A stretch of 48,740 bases of DNA. Source: DATLFA01 sp039934635. Lineage in GTDB: Bacteria > Actinomycetota > Acidimicrobiia > Acidimicrobiales > WLNW01. Made by a program: the position numbers and the translations under genes. Below are positions 33,884 through 43,056 of this stretch, in pieces. The notes under the pieces are model-generated. The model was not told the DNA's origin. It was given only the letters and a program-made list of their open reading frames with translations, and did not search any database. The stretch's first letter is position 1, and every line of letters starts with the position of its first letter. The stretch lies in the NCBI GenBank assembly GCA_039934635.1, contig JBDTLT010000017.1:1-48740 (forward strand), written 5' to 3'.

Positions 33884-35500
33884 ATGACCAAGACCATTCC
33901 CACCGCGGCCCCGCGGGACATTCCAGCGACACCCCACGACGCGATCCCCGCCTCGTTGGCCGCGATCGCCGGGGTACTCGGTGCCGCCGTCGCGCTGGGT
34001 GCCGGCGAACTGTTCTCGGGTTTCTCCCGGTCGATCCCGTCGCTCGTTCTCGCAGTGGGTGATGTGTTCGTCGACAACACTCCCGGTGACGCGACCGAGA
34101 CTGCAATCCGCACGCTGGGCACGAACGACAAACCATTCCTCTTGACGTCCATCGTGGTCGTATCGCTTGCACTGGGCGCACTCATCGGCGTGGTCGCGCG
34201 GCGCCAACGCAACAAGATCGCGATCTCGCTTGCCGGCTTCGGCCTCATCGGCGCATGGGCCGCAGCGCGAGTGCCGGGCGCGTCGACGTTGTGGTCGTGG
34301 ACGAGCGCCGCGATCTCGGCGGCACTGGGCGCCGCGGTGATCTTTGGCCTGTTGCGGGCGCTCGACCATGCCGCCGCGAGAAGACAACGCAGCCGGCGCG
34401 CCGTTTCGACCGCAGCATCGCGCCGCGCGTTCCTCACCTACAGCAGCGGCGCGGCGGTCGTCGCACTCTCGGCCACTGGCGTCGGCCGGGCACTGCGCAG
34501 TAACCGATCGGTATCGGGCGCTCGTGAGGTCATCGCGGCGCGCGGTGTCGACGTCGTCAGCTCTCCGGCCGACGCCGCGGTCGCGCAACTCGCGAGTCTC
34601 GACTCGGTCGCCGGCCTGTCGAGCTACATCACACCGCTCGACGGTGACAACCGCTTCTACCGCATCGACACGGCACTCGAGATCCCTCAAGTAGATCCCA
34701 CGAGTTGGAAGTTGAAGGTCGGCGGGTTGGTCGACAACCCGTTCGAACTCACCTACGACGAGATCCTCGCGATGCCGCAAGAAGAGCACGTCATCACCCT
34801 TTCGTGCGTCTCGAACGAGATCGGCGGACCACTCGTCGGTAACGCAGTGTGGGGTGGCGTGCCGCTGCGCACGTTGCTCGAGCGGGCCGGCGTGCGCCCG
34901 GGTGGTGTGCAGGTCGTGGGTCGGTCGGTCGACGACTTCACCGCGGGCTTTCCCACCGAACTCGCGCTCGATGGTCGCCACGCCATGCTCGCGGTTGCGA
35001 TGAACGGTCAACCGCTGCCACTGCGCCACGGCTTCCCGGCGCGGCTCGTGGTGCCCGGCCTCTACGGCTACGTCTCGGCGGTCAAATGGATCAAGGAAAT
35101 CCGCCTCGAAACGGCTGACTACGACGGCTATTGGATACCGCGTGGATGGTCCAAGCTCGGCCCGATGAAGACGATGTCACGCGTCGACGTGCCCCGCGAC
35201 CGCGCACGCGTCACGCAAGGCCGCACCGCGGTCGCCGGTGTGGCGTGGGCACCGACCCGAGGCATCGCGGCCGTCGAGGTACAGGTCGACGGCGGCGCGT
35301 GGGCACCGGCAAAGCTCGGCGGTGCGGTCACCGACGAAACATGGCTGCAATGGGTCTACGAATGGGACGCGACGCCGGGCAAGCACGTGCTGCGCGTGCG
35401 CGCCACCGACAAGTCGGGCGCCGTGCAATCGAGCAGTTTCGTCGACCCACGACCGGACGGCGCCGAAGGCTTTCACGAGATCACCGTCACCGTGGTCTGA
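33884..35500 (+). CDS. Membrane-anchored sulfite-oxidase-like molybdopterin oxidoreductase
   Basis: 538 residues; a GTG two codons upstream (33878) is an alternative start. The first 160 residues hold about four membrane helices (22-43, 85-106, 112-130, 135-160). A twin-arginine-like SRRAFLTYSSGAAVVALSATG (179-200) then leads into an exported domain. The molybdopterin core begins ITPLDGDNRFYRIDTALEIPQVD (249-271), and the Mo ligand is Cys308 in HVITLSCVSNEIGG. The Ig-like dimerisation region follows (RVDVPRDRARVTQGRTAVAGVAW to the end). It most resembles the YedY/sulfite-oxidase superfamily with an actinobacterial membrane module in front. Substrate unknown. Moco genes are not in the window. 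Confidence 0.85.
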   Translation: MTKTIPTAAPRDIPATPHDAIPASLAAIAGVLGAAVALGAGELFSGFSRSIPSLVLAVGDVFVDNTPGDATETAIRTLGTNDKPFLLTSIVVVSLALGALIGVVARRQRNKIAISLAGFGLIGAWAAARVPGASTLWSWTSAAISAALGAAVIFGLLRALDHAAARRQRSRRAVSTAASRRAFLTYSSGAAVVALSATGVGRALRSNRSVSGAREVIAARGVDVVSSPADAAVAQLASLDSVAGLSSYITPLDGDNRFYRIDTALEIPQVDPTSWKLKVGGLVDNPFELTYDEILAMPQEEHVITLSCVSNEIGGPLVGNAVWGGVPLRTLLERAGVRPGGVQVVGRSVDDFTAGFPTELALDGRHAMLAVAMNGQPLPLRHGFPARLVVPGLYGYVSAVKWIKEIRLETADYDGYWIPRGWSKLGPMKTMSRVDVPRDRARVTQGRTAVAGVAWAPTRGIAAVEVQVDGGAWAPAKLGGAVTDETWLQWVYEWDATPGKHVLRVRATDKSGAVQSSSFVDPRPDGAEGFHEITVTVV

Positions 35501-35529
35501 CGGCGCACCGCGGTCGCCCGCGCGTTGCG

Positions 35530-36570
35530 CTACTTCGCGTGCTTCGACGCGACCGGCACCTTGCGTGATCGGTGCCCACCGGAGAGCGGATCGAACGCGA
35601 ACGGATCGCCTTTGCGGGCACGGCGCCGGCGATCGAGCACGAGTGGCAGGCGGGTCATGAACTCGCCCACCACGCTCGGCTGGCGCACCAGCTGCCACAT
35701 CGCCTTGTGGATGCGGCGTGTCTTGATCGAATGGGTGAAGGTCGCGTACGACGACAACAGTTGCATGCGCCGGATGTGGTAGCGGGCGTAATCCGCCGCC
35801 TCGACATCGGTTGCCGCGACATCAGAGTCCAAGAAGGCCTCGAGGCGTCGTTTGGTCGACACGATGTCCTTCTGCGAGTTCGCCGCACTCGTGGTGTGCG
35901 CGGCGTGCAGTCGGTAGTAGTAGTACGCCTCGGGGATCATGATGAACTTCGCACCGGCGGCGACACAGTCGGCCAGCATCCAGTAGTCCTCGACCACTTG
36001 CAGCGTGGTGTCGTACTGAATGCCATGGTCGATGAGAAACTGCCGCCGGATCAACGGCTTCGTCAACCCGACCGCGATGCCGTCGCGCTCGAATCCCAGC
36101 CGGCGCAGCAGACCCGCCATATCGATCTCGAGCATTTCGAGCAACGGCTCACCGCAAAGCTCGCTCAGTGTTGTCGACGGTGTCTCGTCACCGTGGCGGA
36201 TGACCAACAGGTCGTCGGAAAGCAAATCGGCACCGTGTGCATCCGCGGCCGCAAGCATGCGCTCGAGTCGCGGCGGTTGATACCAGTCATCGCTGTCGAG
36301 CGGTGTGATGAAACGACCGGTCGATCGCATCAACGCGTGATTGCGCGTCTTGCCGATGCCCAAATTGCATTCGTTCTGAAAGATCTTGATCCGTCGATCA
36401 CTCTTCGCGTAGCCGCGCGCGATCTCGAGCGTTGCGTCAGTCGAGCCGTCGTCGACGATGACGAGTTCCCAAGAGGACATCGTCTGCGACTGCACCGACT
36501 CGATGGCCCGGGCGATGAGGTCGGCACGGTTGTACGCCGGCATCGTCACAGTGATCTCGGGCTGATCCAT
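35530..36570 (-). CDS. GT2-family glycosyltransferase
   Basis: 346 residues from the ATG at 36570 (MDQPEITVTMPAYNRADLIA); GGGG sits 8 nt upstream. An in-frame ATG at 36576 and one at 36654 are alternatives. GT-A motifs: TVTMPAYNRADLIARAIESVQSQT, VDDGSTDAT (40-47) and the metal-binding DSD at 92-94 in ITPLDSDDWYQPPRLE. The C-terminal third (SIKTRRIHKAMWQLVRQPSVVGEF ... RRRRARKGDPFAFDP) is basic and could contact membrane. It probably adds a sugar to a surface glycan. No glycan-cluster neighbour is present. Confidence 0.85.
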   Translation of the reverse strand: MDQPEITVTMPAYNRADLIARAIESVQSQTMSSWELVIVDDGSTDATLEIARGYAKSDRRIKIFQNECNLGIGKTRNHALMRSTGRFITPLDSDDWYQPPRLERMLAAADAHGADLLSDDLLVIRHGDETPSTTLSELCGEPLLEMLEIDMAGLLRRLGFERDGIAVGLTKPLIRRQFLIDHGIQYDTTLQVVEDYWMLADCVAAGAKFIMIPEAYYYYRLHAAHTTSAANSQKDIVSTKRRLEAFLDSDVAATDVEAADYARYHIRRMQLLSSYATFTHSIKTRRIHKAMWQLVRQPSVVGEFMTRLPLVLDRRRRARKGDPFAFDPLSGGHRSRKVPVASKHAK

Positions 36571-36673
36571 GTACATGACCCCATCGGCCAGAGCGGAAAG
36601 TGAGGCCAAGGATATTGTGAGGCGATTCGCCGCCCATGGGTCGTATGGACGCATATCCGTGCCCGCGCGGGGG

Positions 36674-37858
36674 TTATGCGAGCCCGGCCGCGATCTCTAA
36701 AAGTGTCTCATCGCTACCGTGCGCACCGATGAGCGCAAGATTGACCGGAAGGTCATGGATGCTCGCGACCGGTAGCGACACGCACGGAGCACCGACGAGA
36801 GTCGGCACGATGTTCACGGCCAGTGTGCGGGCGCGCAGGGCGGGCAATTCGTCGACGGCCAGGTCGAGTCGTGGCGCGACCGACGGCGCCGCGGGCACAG
36901 CAAGGATCGCTCCGTGGCGACAGAGTTCGCGGTGCCGGGCGATAGCGGCGTCGCGCACTGGCCGCACTGCGTCGGCCGCTTCGCGCGTCGCCTTGGCCGC
37001 CATCGCGAAGCGAGCGGACACCCCGCGGCCGAGTTCGGGTTGCGCGTCGGTCAGCCAGGGGCCGTGTACCGCCCACGCCTCGGGCGCCATCAACTTGGGA
37101 TACGCCTCGGCCATCGCCTGCCAACCCCGGACGCCGTCTTGCGAAAAGTGATGGCGGGCCAGTCGCAGGTTCGCGCTCACCGCGACGCGTTCGAGCGCGG
37201 CGAGCAAGGCCTCCCGCACCTCATCGTCGGCGAGTAGGAACGCGTCGGACAGGATCACGATTTCTTGCGGTGGTGTGCGATCGGCGTCCCCGCCCAACAA
37301 CACGGTGCCCACGTCGCGCAATAACCCACCGTCGCGTGCGAACCAGCCGACGGTGTCATAGCTCGGCGCCAAGGGCACGGCGCCGGTGTTGTCCACGCGC
37401 CCGTGCGTCGGGCGGATACCGAACACGCCACAGTACGACGCCGGCACGCGCACCGAACCGGCGGTGTCGGTGCCCAACGAGAAAGGCACGAGCCCTGCAG
37501 CCACCGCGACCGCAGATCCGCTCGATGAGCCGCCCGGTATCCGGTCAGGGTCACGGGGGTTGCGGGGCGTGCCGTAGTGGGGGTTGGTGCCGGCCAAGCT
37601 CCACGTGAACTCGTCGGTAACCGCCTTGCCCACCAGCCGCGCGCCCGCGGCAACGAGCTTGGCCACCGCGGGCGCAGTGGTGGATGCGGCGGGGTGGGCG
37701 GCGAGATATTCAGGGTTACCCGCACCGGTCCCGTAGCCCGCGACGTCGAACACGTCTTTGACCACGAAGTCCCGGCCCTGGAGCGGCCCGCCGGGCCGGC
37801 CCTCGATCATCACCTCGGGCCCGAGAACGAGGGCACCCCACTTGTCTTGGCCGAGCAC
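36674..37858 (-). CDS. Amidase-signature hydrolase
   Basis: 394 residues from a GTG (VLGQDKWGALVLGP). The Ser-cisSer-Lys triad is visible: Lys34 in FVVKDVFDVAG, the Ser run 111-113 in IPGGSSSGSAVAVAAG and nucleophile Ser135 in GTDTAGSVRVPASYCGVFG. The protein is about 60-100 residues shorter than most amidase-signature enzymes, mainly in the C-terminal half, and resembles the compact subfamily related to indole-acetamide and allophanate-type amidases. The substrate amide is unknown. It is divergent from the hydroxyacid dehydrogenase gene, with 66 nt between starts. No ribosome site is evident. Confidence 0.85.
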   Translation of the reverse strand: MLGQDKWGALVLGPEVMIEGRPGGPLQGRDFVVKDVFDVAGYGTGAGNPEYLAAHPAASTTAPAVAKLVAAGARLVGKAVTDEFTWSLAGTNPHYGTPRNPRDPDRIPGGSSSGSAVAVAAGLVPFSLGTDTAGSVRVPASYCGVFGIRPTHGRVDNTGAVPLAPSYDTVGWFARDGGLLRDVGTVLLGGDADRTPPQEIVILSDAFLLADDEVREALLAALERVAVSANLRLARHHFSQDGVRGWQAMAEAYPKLMAPEAWAVHGPWLTDAQPELGRGVSARFAMAAKATREAADAVRPVRDAAIARHRELCRHGAILAVPAAPSVAPRLDLAVDELPALRARTLAVNIVPTLVGAPCVSLPVASIHDLPVNLALIGAHGSDETLLEIAAGLA

Positions 37859-37910
37859 GATCTGATTTGTACACGATCGAACGACCGAGGAGGTAACCGC
37901 CGTCGCCGAT

Positions 37911-37916
37911 TAGCCT
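37911..37916 (+). promoter_or_regulatory. -10 box of the hydroxyacid dehydrogenase gene
   Basis: TAGCCT, 8 nt before the ATG at 37925; leaderless geometry. A GAGGAGG at 37887-37893 is too far away to serve as its ribosome site. Confidence 0.5.
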
Positions 37917-37924
37917 GCCGCTCC

Positions 37925-38878
37925 ATGCGACGTGTGGCCATTCTCAACGACTATCAAGAGGTCGCGCGCGACTACGCCGACTGGACCACCATCGACGATC
38001 GCGTGCAGACCCACCAGTTCCGAGATCACATCGCGGAGCCCGCGGCATTGGTCGAGGCGTTGCAGCCTTATCAAATCATCGTCGCAATGCGTGAACGCAC
38101 GGCGCTGCCCCGCGAGGTCATCGACCAGTTGCCCAATCTCGAACTGGTGGTGACGACCGGCCCCTTCAACGCGGCCATCGATGGTGACGCACTGCGCGAG
38201 CGCGGCATCGTCTACTGCGGTACCGGCGGTGCCCTGCACAACACCGCCGAGCTGACATGGGCGTTGATCTTGTCGTGCGCGAGACAGGTGCCGCGCGAGG
38301 ACCGCAACGTCAAGAACGGCGGGTGGATGCTCACCGTCGGCTCCGACCTCCATGGGCACACGCTCGGTCTCTGCGGGCTCGGACGCCTCGGCGGCATCGT
38401 CGCCAACGTCGGCACGGCATTCGGCATGAACATCATCGCGTGGAGCCAAAACCTCACGGCCGATCGCTGTGCCGAGATCGGCGCGACGCTCGTCACCAAA
38501 GACGAACTCTTCGCTCAGGCCGACTTCTTGTCGATTCACCTCGTGTTGTCGGAGCGCAGCCGAGGCCTCGTCGGCGACCGCGAGCTTCGGCTGATGAAAC
38601 GCAGCGCGTATCTCATCAACAGCAGCCGCGGGCCCATCGTCGACGAGAATGCGCTCGCCCAGGTGCTCCGCGAACGCGTCATTGCCGGCGCCGGCCTCGA
38701 CACATACGGCGTCGAGCCGCTACCGCTCGATCACCCGTTCCGCACGCTCGACAACCTCGTCGTGACCCCCCATCTCGGCTATGTCACCGAGGGCTGCTAC
38801 CGCATCTTCTTCCACGACATCGTCGAGGACATCGCGGCGTGGCTCGACGGCAATCCCGTCCGCGTCATCGGCAGCTAG
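37925..38878 (+). CDS. D-2-hydroxyacid dehydrogenase
   Basis: 317 residues; the frame is open far upstream, but that part is antisense to the amidase. NAD-binding motif LGLCGLGRLGGIVANVG, catalytic Arg in INSSRGPIVDENAL, Glu in YGVEPLPLDHP and His in VVTPHLGYVTEGCYRIF. It is the same superfamily as SerA but lacks regulatory domains. The LGYVT at the active-site His matches a subgroup of D-2-hydroxyacid dehydrogenases of uncertain specificity (glyoxylate/hydroxypyruvate-like or larger 2-oxoacids). No obvious partner gene is adjacent; the divergent amidase might release its acid substrate, which is speculation. Confidence 0.9.
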   Translation: MRRVAILNDYQEVARDYADWTTIDDRVQTHQFRDHIAEPAALVEALQPYQIIVAMRERTALPREVIDQLPNLELVVTTGPFNAAIDGDALRERGIVYCGTGGALHNTAELTWALILSCARQVPREDRNVKNGGWMLTVGSDLHGHTLGLCGLGRLGGIVANVGTAFGMNIIAWSQNLTADRCAEIGATLVTKDELFAQADFLSIHLVLSERSRGLVGDRELRLMKRSAYLINSSRGPIVDENALAQVLRERVIAGAGLDTYGVEPLPLDHPFRTLDNLVVTPHLGYVTEGCYRIFFHDIVEDIAAWLDGNPVRVIGS

Positions 38879-38892
38879 GCCGAGGGGGCTCT

Positions 38893-40074
38893 CTAGAGGC
38901 GCTCGATGAGCGTGCCGGTGCCCAGCCCCCCGCCGCAGCACATGGTGATGATCGCGCGGCGGCCGCCGGTGCGCTCGAGCTCGTGCAGCGCCTTGGTGAG
39001 CAGGATCGCGCCCGTGCCGCCGAGCGGATGACCGAGTGCAATCGCGCCCCCGTTGGGGTTCACGCGTGCCGGGTCGGCACCGACCTCGCGTTGCCATGCG
39101 AGCACGACCGACGCAAACGCCTCGTTGATCTCGAACACGTCGATGTCATCGATGGTCAAACCGTTGCGCGCCAGCAGGCGCTGCGTCGCCGGGATCGGAC
39201 CGGTGAGCATCAACTCGGGGTCGCTACCGACGAGGCAGGTATCGACTACGCGAGCTCGCGGCCGCAGACCGAGGCGCGACGCGTTGGCCTCGGTGGTGAC
39301 GAGCACCGCACCCGAGCCGTCGCTGATCTGCGACGCGGTCCCCGCTGTATGAAAGGCCGGCGTGCGATCGAGGACCGGCTTGAGGGTCGCCAATTTTTCG
39401 AGCGTCGTCTCGCGCAGGCCTTCGTCACGGGCGATCGATTGCGTACCCGTCTGCGCTCCGCCTTCGTCGACAACGGGCGCGTCGATCGGCACGATCTGCG
39501 TATCGAAGCGACCTTCGGCCCACGCCCTGATCGCGCGGTCTTGTGACTGTTTGCCGAACGCGTCGCAATCTTCGCGAGTGATCCCCCACTTTTCCGCGAT
39601 GCGCTCGGCGCCTTCGAACTGCGTCGTGTTCTCGAAGTGGGCCCAGTACTTCTTGGTGATCGGTTTGCCGGTGCTGCCATCTTTGGCCACCGACGATCCC
39701 ATCGGCACCTGGCTCATGCTCTCGACACCGCAGCCGACCGCCATGTCGACGACGCCTGCCGCGACGATCGCCACCGCGAGGTTGGTGGCCTGTTGTGATG
39801 ATCCGCACTGTGCGTTGACCGTCGTTGCCGCGGCCTCGAGCGGCAAACCGGCGGCGAGCCACGCGTTGCGCGTGATGTTGGCCGACTGCATGCCGACCTG
39901 GCTGACGCATCCCCCGACCACTTGGCCGACTTCGCGGGGGTCGATGCCGGCGCGCTCGATCAACGCTCGCTGGACCGTTCCCAAGAGGTCGGTCGAATGG
40001 ACACCCGACAGACCGCCGTTGCGCCGCCCCACCGGGGCGCGAACGGCCTCCACGATCACTACGTCATTTGCCAT
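38893..40074 (-). CDS. Thiolase (acetyl-CoA acyltransferase)
   Basis: 393 residues. ATG at 40074 follows GAGGGG. Nucleophile Cys90 in TTVNAQCGSSQQ, His349 in NGGAIALGHPLGGTG and second catalytic Cys379 in IITMCCGGGLGTGTLIERL (an extra Cys follows it). The shared C-terminal blocks with the thiolase at 25768 show the two are paralogues; the loop around residues 125-150 differs (AKDGSTGKPITKKYWAHFEN), so the acyl pocket is probably different. It is divergent from the acyl-CoA dehydrogenase at 40138 (63 nt between starts), so both may share control. The frame continuing beyond 40074 is the antisense of that gene. Confidence 0.9.
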   Translation of the reverse strand: MANDVVIVEAVRAPVGRRNGGLSGVHSTDLLGTVQRALIERAGIDPREVGQVVGGCVSQVGMQSANITRNAWLAAGLPLEAAATTVNAQCGSSQQATNLAVAIVAAGVVDMAVGCGVESMSQVPMGSSVAKDGSTGKPITKKYWAHFENTTQFEGAERIAEKWGITREDCDAFGKQSQDRAIRAWAEGRFDTQIVPIDAPVVDEGGAQTGTQSIARDEGLRETTLEKLATLKPVLDRTPAFHTAGTASQISDGSGAVLVTTEANASRLGLRPRARVVDTCLVGSDPELMLTGPIPATQRLLARNGLTIDDIDVFEINEAFASVVLAWQREVGADPARVNPNGGAIALGHPLGGTGAILLTKALHELERTGGRRAIITMCCGGGLGTGTLIERL

Positions 40075-40125
40075 TGTCGAGGCCCCTCTCGATCGGCGGG
40101 TGCACGGTCGGCCCGCAAGGGTCTT

Positions 40126-40131
40126 TACTGT
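40126..40131 (+). promoter_or_regulatory. -10 box of the second acyl-CoA dehydrogenase
   Basis: TACTGT, 6 nt before the ATG at 40138; leaderless geometry, in the divergent gap with the thiolase. Confidence 0.5.
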
Positions 40132-40137
40132 ACGGCG

Positions 40138-41382
40138 ATGGACCTGACCTATCCCCCTGAGGCCGAGGCTTTCCGAGGCACGGTCCGATCCTGGCTCGAG
40201 GACAACCTGCCCCCCGGTTGGTTCGAGCCCGGCTTCGCACAGAGCCCCGAGCAACGCGCCATATGGCTGCGCTCGTGGAATCGCAAGCTCGTCGACGGCA
40301 GATGGTTGTGCGCGACGTGGCCCAAAGAGTACGGGGGCCGCGGGCTGACGACGATGGAAGCCGTGGTGCTCGCCGAGGAGTTCAACCGCGCCGGCGCGCC
40401 GATGCGCGGCGACTTCTTCGGCGACACGTTGGTCGGGCCGACGATCCTGCAATGGGGGTCCGAAGCGCTGAAGACCGAGTTCATCCCGAAGATCACGCGC
40501 GGTGAGGTGGCGTGGTGCCAAGGGTTCAGTGAGCCCGATTCGGGCAGCGATCTCGCGTCTTTGCGCTGCACCGCCACCCTCGACGGTGACGAGTGGATCA
40601 TCAACGGTCAGAAGATCTGGACGACGCAGGGATTCCAGGCCGACTACGCGTTCCTCCTGTGTCGCACCGACCCTGACGCGCCGCGCCACAAGGCGATCTC
40701 GTATCTGTTGTGCCCGATGAACCAGGCCGGGGTCGAGGTACGCCGCATCAAACAGATCGACGGCGGCGCGGAGTTCTGCGAGGTGTTCTTCACCAACGCT
40801 CGTTGCCCCCGCGACAACGTCGTCGGCGCGGTCAACGAAGGCTGGAAGGTGGCGATGACCACACTCGGCTTCGAGCGCGGCACCTCCGCCACCACTGGTT
40901 ACCGCCGTTTCGCGAAAGAGCTCGACGAGATCATCGCGACCGCGACCGCCAACGGTCAGGCGAGCGATCCGCTGACGCGCCAGCGCCTCGCGAGCGCATG
41001 GACCAAGGTGCAGATCATGCGCATCAACGGATTGCGGTCGCTGACCGGCGTGTTGAAGGGCAAGTCGTTGTCCGAAGAGCAACGCCGCGGACTCTCCGCG
41101 CTCAGTGCACTCAACAAGATGTTCTGGTCCGAATATCACCAAGAGGTGATGGAGTTGGCGATCGACGTGATGGGGCCGGCGGGGCAGATCCTCACCGGCT
41201 CCGAGCAAGAAGAGATGGTGCCCGGCTACGGGCGGCGCGTCGCCGCCGCCGACTATCCGGCATCGACACTGCAATCGTCGTTCTTCTTCTCCCGCAGTGA
41301 AACGATCTGGGGCGGCACCGCACAGATCCAACGCAACATCGTCGGCGAGCGCGTACTAGGGCTGCCCCGCGACGCCAAGTAG
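40138..41382 (+). CDS. Acyl-CoA dehydrogenase (FadE type)
   Basis: 414 residues. FAD-site motifs: QGFSEPDSGSDLASLRCTAT, INGQKIWTTQGFQADYAFLLC, AEFCEVFFTNARCPRDNVVG. C-terminal RSETIWGGTAQIQRNIVGERVLGLPRDAK. The MCAD-type catalytic Glu position is Gly, but Glu246 in LGFERGTS precedes the conserved Arg as in isovaleryl- and long-chain enzymes. It is a paralogue of the dehydrogenase at 27239, and both probably accept bulky or branched acyl-CoA. It is divergent from a thiolase and convergent (27-nt overlap) with a FadD19-like synthetase, giving a ligase, dehydrogenase and thiolase set. Confidence 0.9.
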   Translation: MDLTYPPEAEAFRGTVRSWLEDNLPPGWFEPGFAQSPEQRAIWLRSWNRKLVDGRWLCATWPKEYGGRGLTTMEAVVLAEEFNRAGAPMRGDFFGDTLVGPTILQWGSEALKTEFIPKITRGEVAWCQGFSEPDSGSDLASLRCTATLDGDEWIINGQKIWTTQGFQADYAFLLCRTDPDAPRHKAISYLLCPMNQAGVEVRRIKQIDGGAEFCEVFFTNARCPRDNVVGAVNEGWKVAMTTLGFERGTSATTGYRRFAKELDEIIATATANGQASDPLTRQRLASAWTKVQIMRINGLRSLTGVLKGKSLSEEQRRGLSALSALNKMFWSEYHQEVMELAIDVMGPAGQILTGSEQEEMVPGYGRRVAAADYPASTLQSSFFFSRSETIWGGTAQIQRNIVGERVLGLPRDAK

Positions 41383-42981
41383 TTCGGTGGCTCGGTTTTT
41401 CAGGCCCTTGTAGTCGAGCTTGCCGTTGGGCCCCCGGGTCACCGAATCGACCGGCAGCACGTGCTTGGGGGCCTTGTAGCCGGCGAGGCTGGCCTTGACA
41501 TGCGCGACGATCGCCAGCTCGTCGATGATCGCTCCGGGGCGAGCCTCGACGAGCGCGCACACCATCTCGCCGTACTTCGGGTCGGCCACGCCGACGACGG
41601 CAACGTCGTTGACCGACGGATGCGTGCGGATCACGTCTTCGACTTCTTCGGGAAACACTTTTTCGCCGGCGGTGTTGATGCACGCCGACCCTCGACCGAG
41701 CAGCGTGACCGTTCCGTCGGTTTCGACCGTCGCGAAGTCGCCGAGGATCGTGGCGGGCTTGCCATCGATGAGAGGGAACGTGCGCGCCGACTTCTCGGGA
41801 TCCTTGTAGTAGCCGATCGGCCCGCGCCCGATGTTCGCGACGAGGCCGATCTCCCCCGATCCGGCGATCACGTCGCGCCCGTCGTCGTTGATCACGCGGG
41901 TGCGGGGGCCGAGTGAGAAGCGCCCGCTCTGCCCGTCACCGCCGCTCTTCTTGACCGACCGCCCGACGGACAGCGCTTCGGACGAACCGAGCGTGTCGAC
42001 GAGCATGACCTTGGGGTGATGACGTAACAACGTGTCCTTGACCGCGTCGCTCCAGCGAACACCTGACGACATGATGAACACCAGGCTCGAAATGTCCCAA
42101 CGCGTGGGATTTGCGTCGAGCGCGTCGGCGATGGGTCGCCCGAATGCGTCGCCGACAATCGCCATCGACTGCGCCCGCTCTCGGGTCACGACGTCGAGCA
42201 ACTCTTCGGCGTGGAACGTGCGGCTCGGCAGCGTGACGACGGCACCGCCCTGGTTCAACGCGCTGATCGACGACACCACACCGGTGCCGTGCATCAGCGG
42301 GCACGCGCACAAGTGGACGAAGCCGGGCGAATCGAGCGCGGCTCGGACATCGTCGAGGCCGCCGTCCTCGCGATAGCGGCGGGTGGCACTGCGATTGAGG
42401 ATCGCGAACAGATCGTCCTGCCGCCACATGACGCCCTTGGGCAGGCCGGTCGTGCCGCCGGTGTAGAGGAAGAAGAGATGGTCCGGACGGCGGCCCCAGG
42501 GAGCGACGACGCGTGGGGCACCGGTGGCCGCCGCCGCGCCGTAGGGCAGGGCCCAGTCGGGGCAGGGGCCCGTCCCGTCGTCGACCCACAACCAGCACCG
42601 CACCTTGGGTAGCCGGTCGCGTATGGCATCGAGGCGCTCGACGAACGTGCTGTGAAATACGACCGCGGCGGCGTCGGAGTTGTCGAAGAGGTAGAGGAGC
42701 TCGTCCTCACCGTAGCGATAGTTGGTGTTGACGGGCACCAGACCGGCCTTGAATGCCGCGAACATCGATTCGAGATACTCGACCCCGTTGTAGAGATATT
42801 GCGCCACCTTGTGCTGCTCACCCAGGCCGTGGTCGAGCAACGTTCGGGCAATGCCGTTGGCGTTGCGGTCGAACGCCCGCCAAGTGCGCCGTTGAGCGCC
42901 GTGCGCAAGCGCCGGAGCGTCCGGAAGTTGCTCGGCCACCGTCTCCCAGACCTCGGCCAAGTTCCAGTTCGACACGATCAC
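41356..42981 (-). CDS. Acyl-CoA synthetase, FadD19-like
   Basis: 541 residues from a GTG (VIVSNWNLAEVWETVAEQLP); a second GTG at 42975 has a better ribosome-site spacing (GGGG, 8-nt). A3 reads FLYTGGTTGLPKGVMWRQDDL. The Trp-Arg after the P-loop, and an A8 region without the usual RGGEN (GRGSACINTAGEKVFPEEVEDVIRTHP), are both features of the FadD19 and FadD17 type synthetases that activate steroid side chains in mycobacteria. A10 Lys is in RGPNGKLDYKGLKN. This is the best functional clue in the window that cholesterol-like or branched acids are degraded. Its 3' end overlaps the dehydrogenase at 40138. Confidence 0.88.
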   Translation of the reverse strand: MIVSNWNLAEVWETVAEQLPDAPALAHGAQRRTWRAFDRNANGIARTLLDHGLGEQHKVAQYLYNGVEYLESMFAAFKAGLVPVNTNYRYGEDELLYLFDNSDAAAVVFHSTFVERLDAIRDRLPKVRCWLWVDDGTGPCPDWALPYGAAAATGAPRVVAPWGRRPDHLFFLYTGGTTGLPKGVMWRQDDLFAILNRSATRRYREDGGLDDVRAALDSPGFVHLCACPLMHGTGVVSSISALNQGGAVVTLPSRTFHAEELLDVVTRERAQSMAIVGDAFGRPIADALDANPTRWDISSLVFIMSSGVRWSDAVKDTLLRHHPKVMLVDTLGSSEALSVGRSVKKSGGDGQSGRFSLGPRTRVINDDGRDVIAGSGEIGLVANIGRGPIGYYKDPEKSARTFPLIDGKPATILGDFATVETDGTVTLLGRGSACINTAGEKVFPEEVEDVIRTHPSVNDVAVVGVADPKYGEMVCALVEARPGAIIDELAIVAHVKASLAGYKAPKHVLPVDSVTRGPNGKLDYKGLKNRATELLGVAGQP

Positions 42982-43015
42982 CGCCCCAATTTCATCGAGC
43001 CTTCACGGTCTGGTG

Positions 43016-43046
43016 TTGAGCCGACCCAGGCGCGATGACGTACATT
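43016..43046 (+). promoter_or_regulatory. Promoter of kup
   Basis: -35 TTGAGC (43016-43021), 19-nt spacer, -10 TACATT (43041-43046), ending 10 nt before the ATG. The message would carry almost no leader. Confidence 0.5.
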
Positions 43047-43056
43047 CTGCCCCCGC

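Noticed and set aside
38893..41331. 812-residue minus-strand open frame spanning the thiolase and beyond
   Set aside because: The upstream half is antisense to the acyl-CoA dehydrogenase; the thiolase family N-terminus and ribosome site fix the start at 40074.
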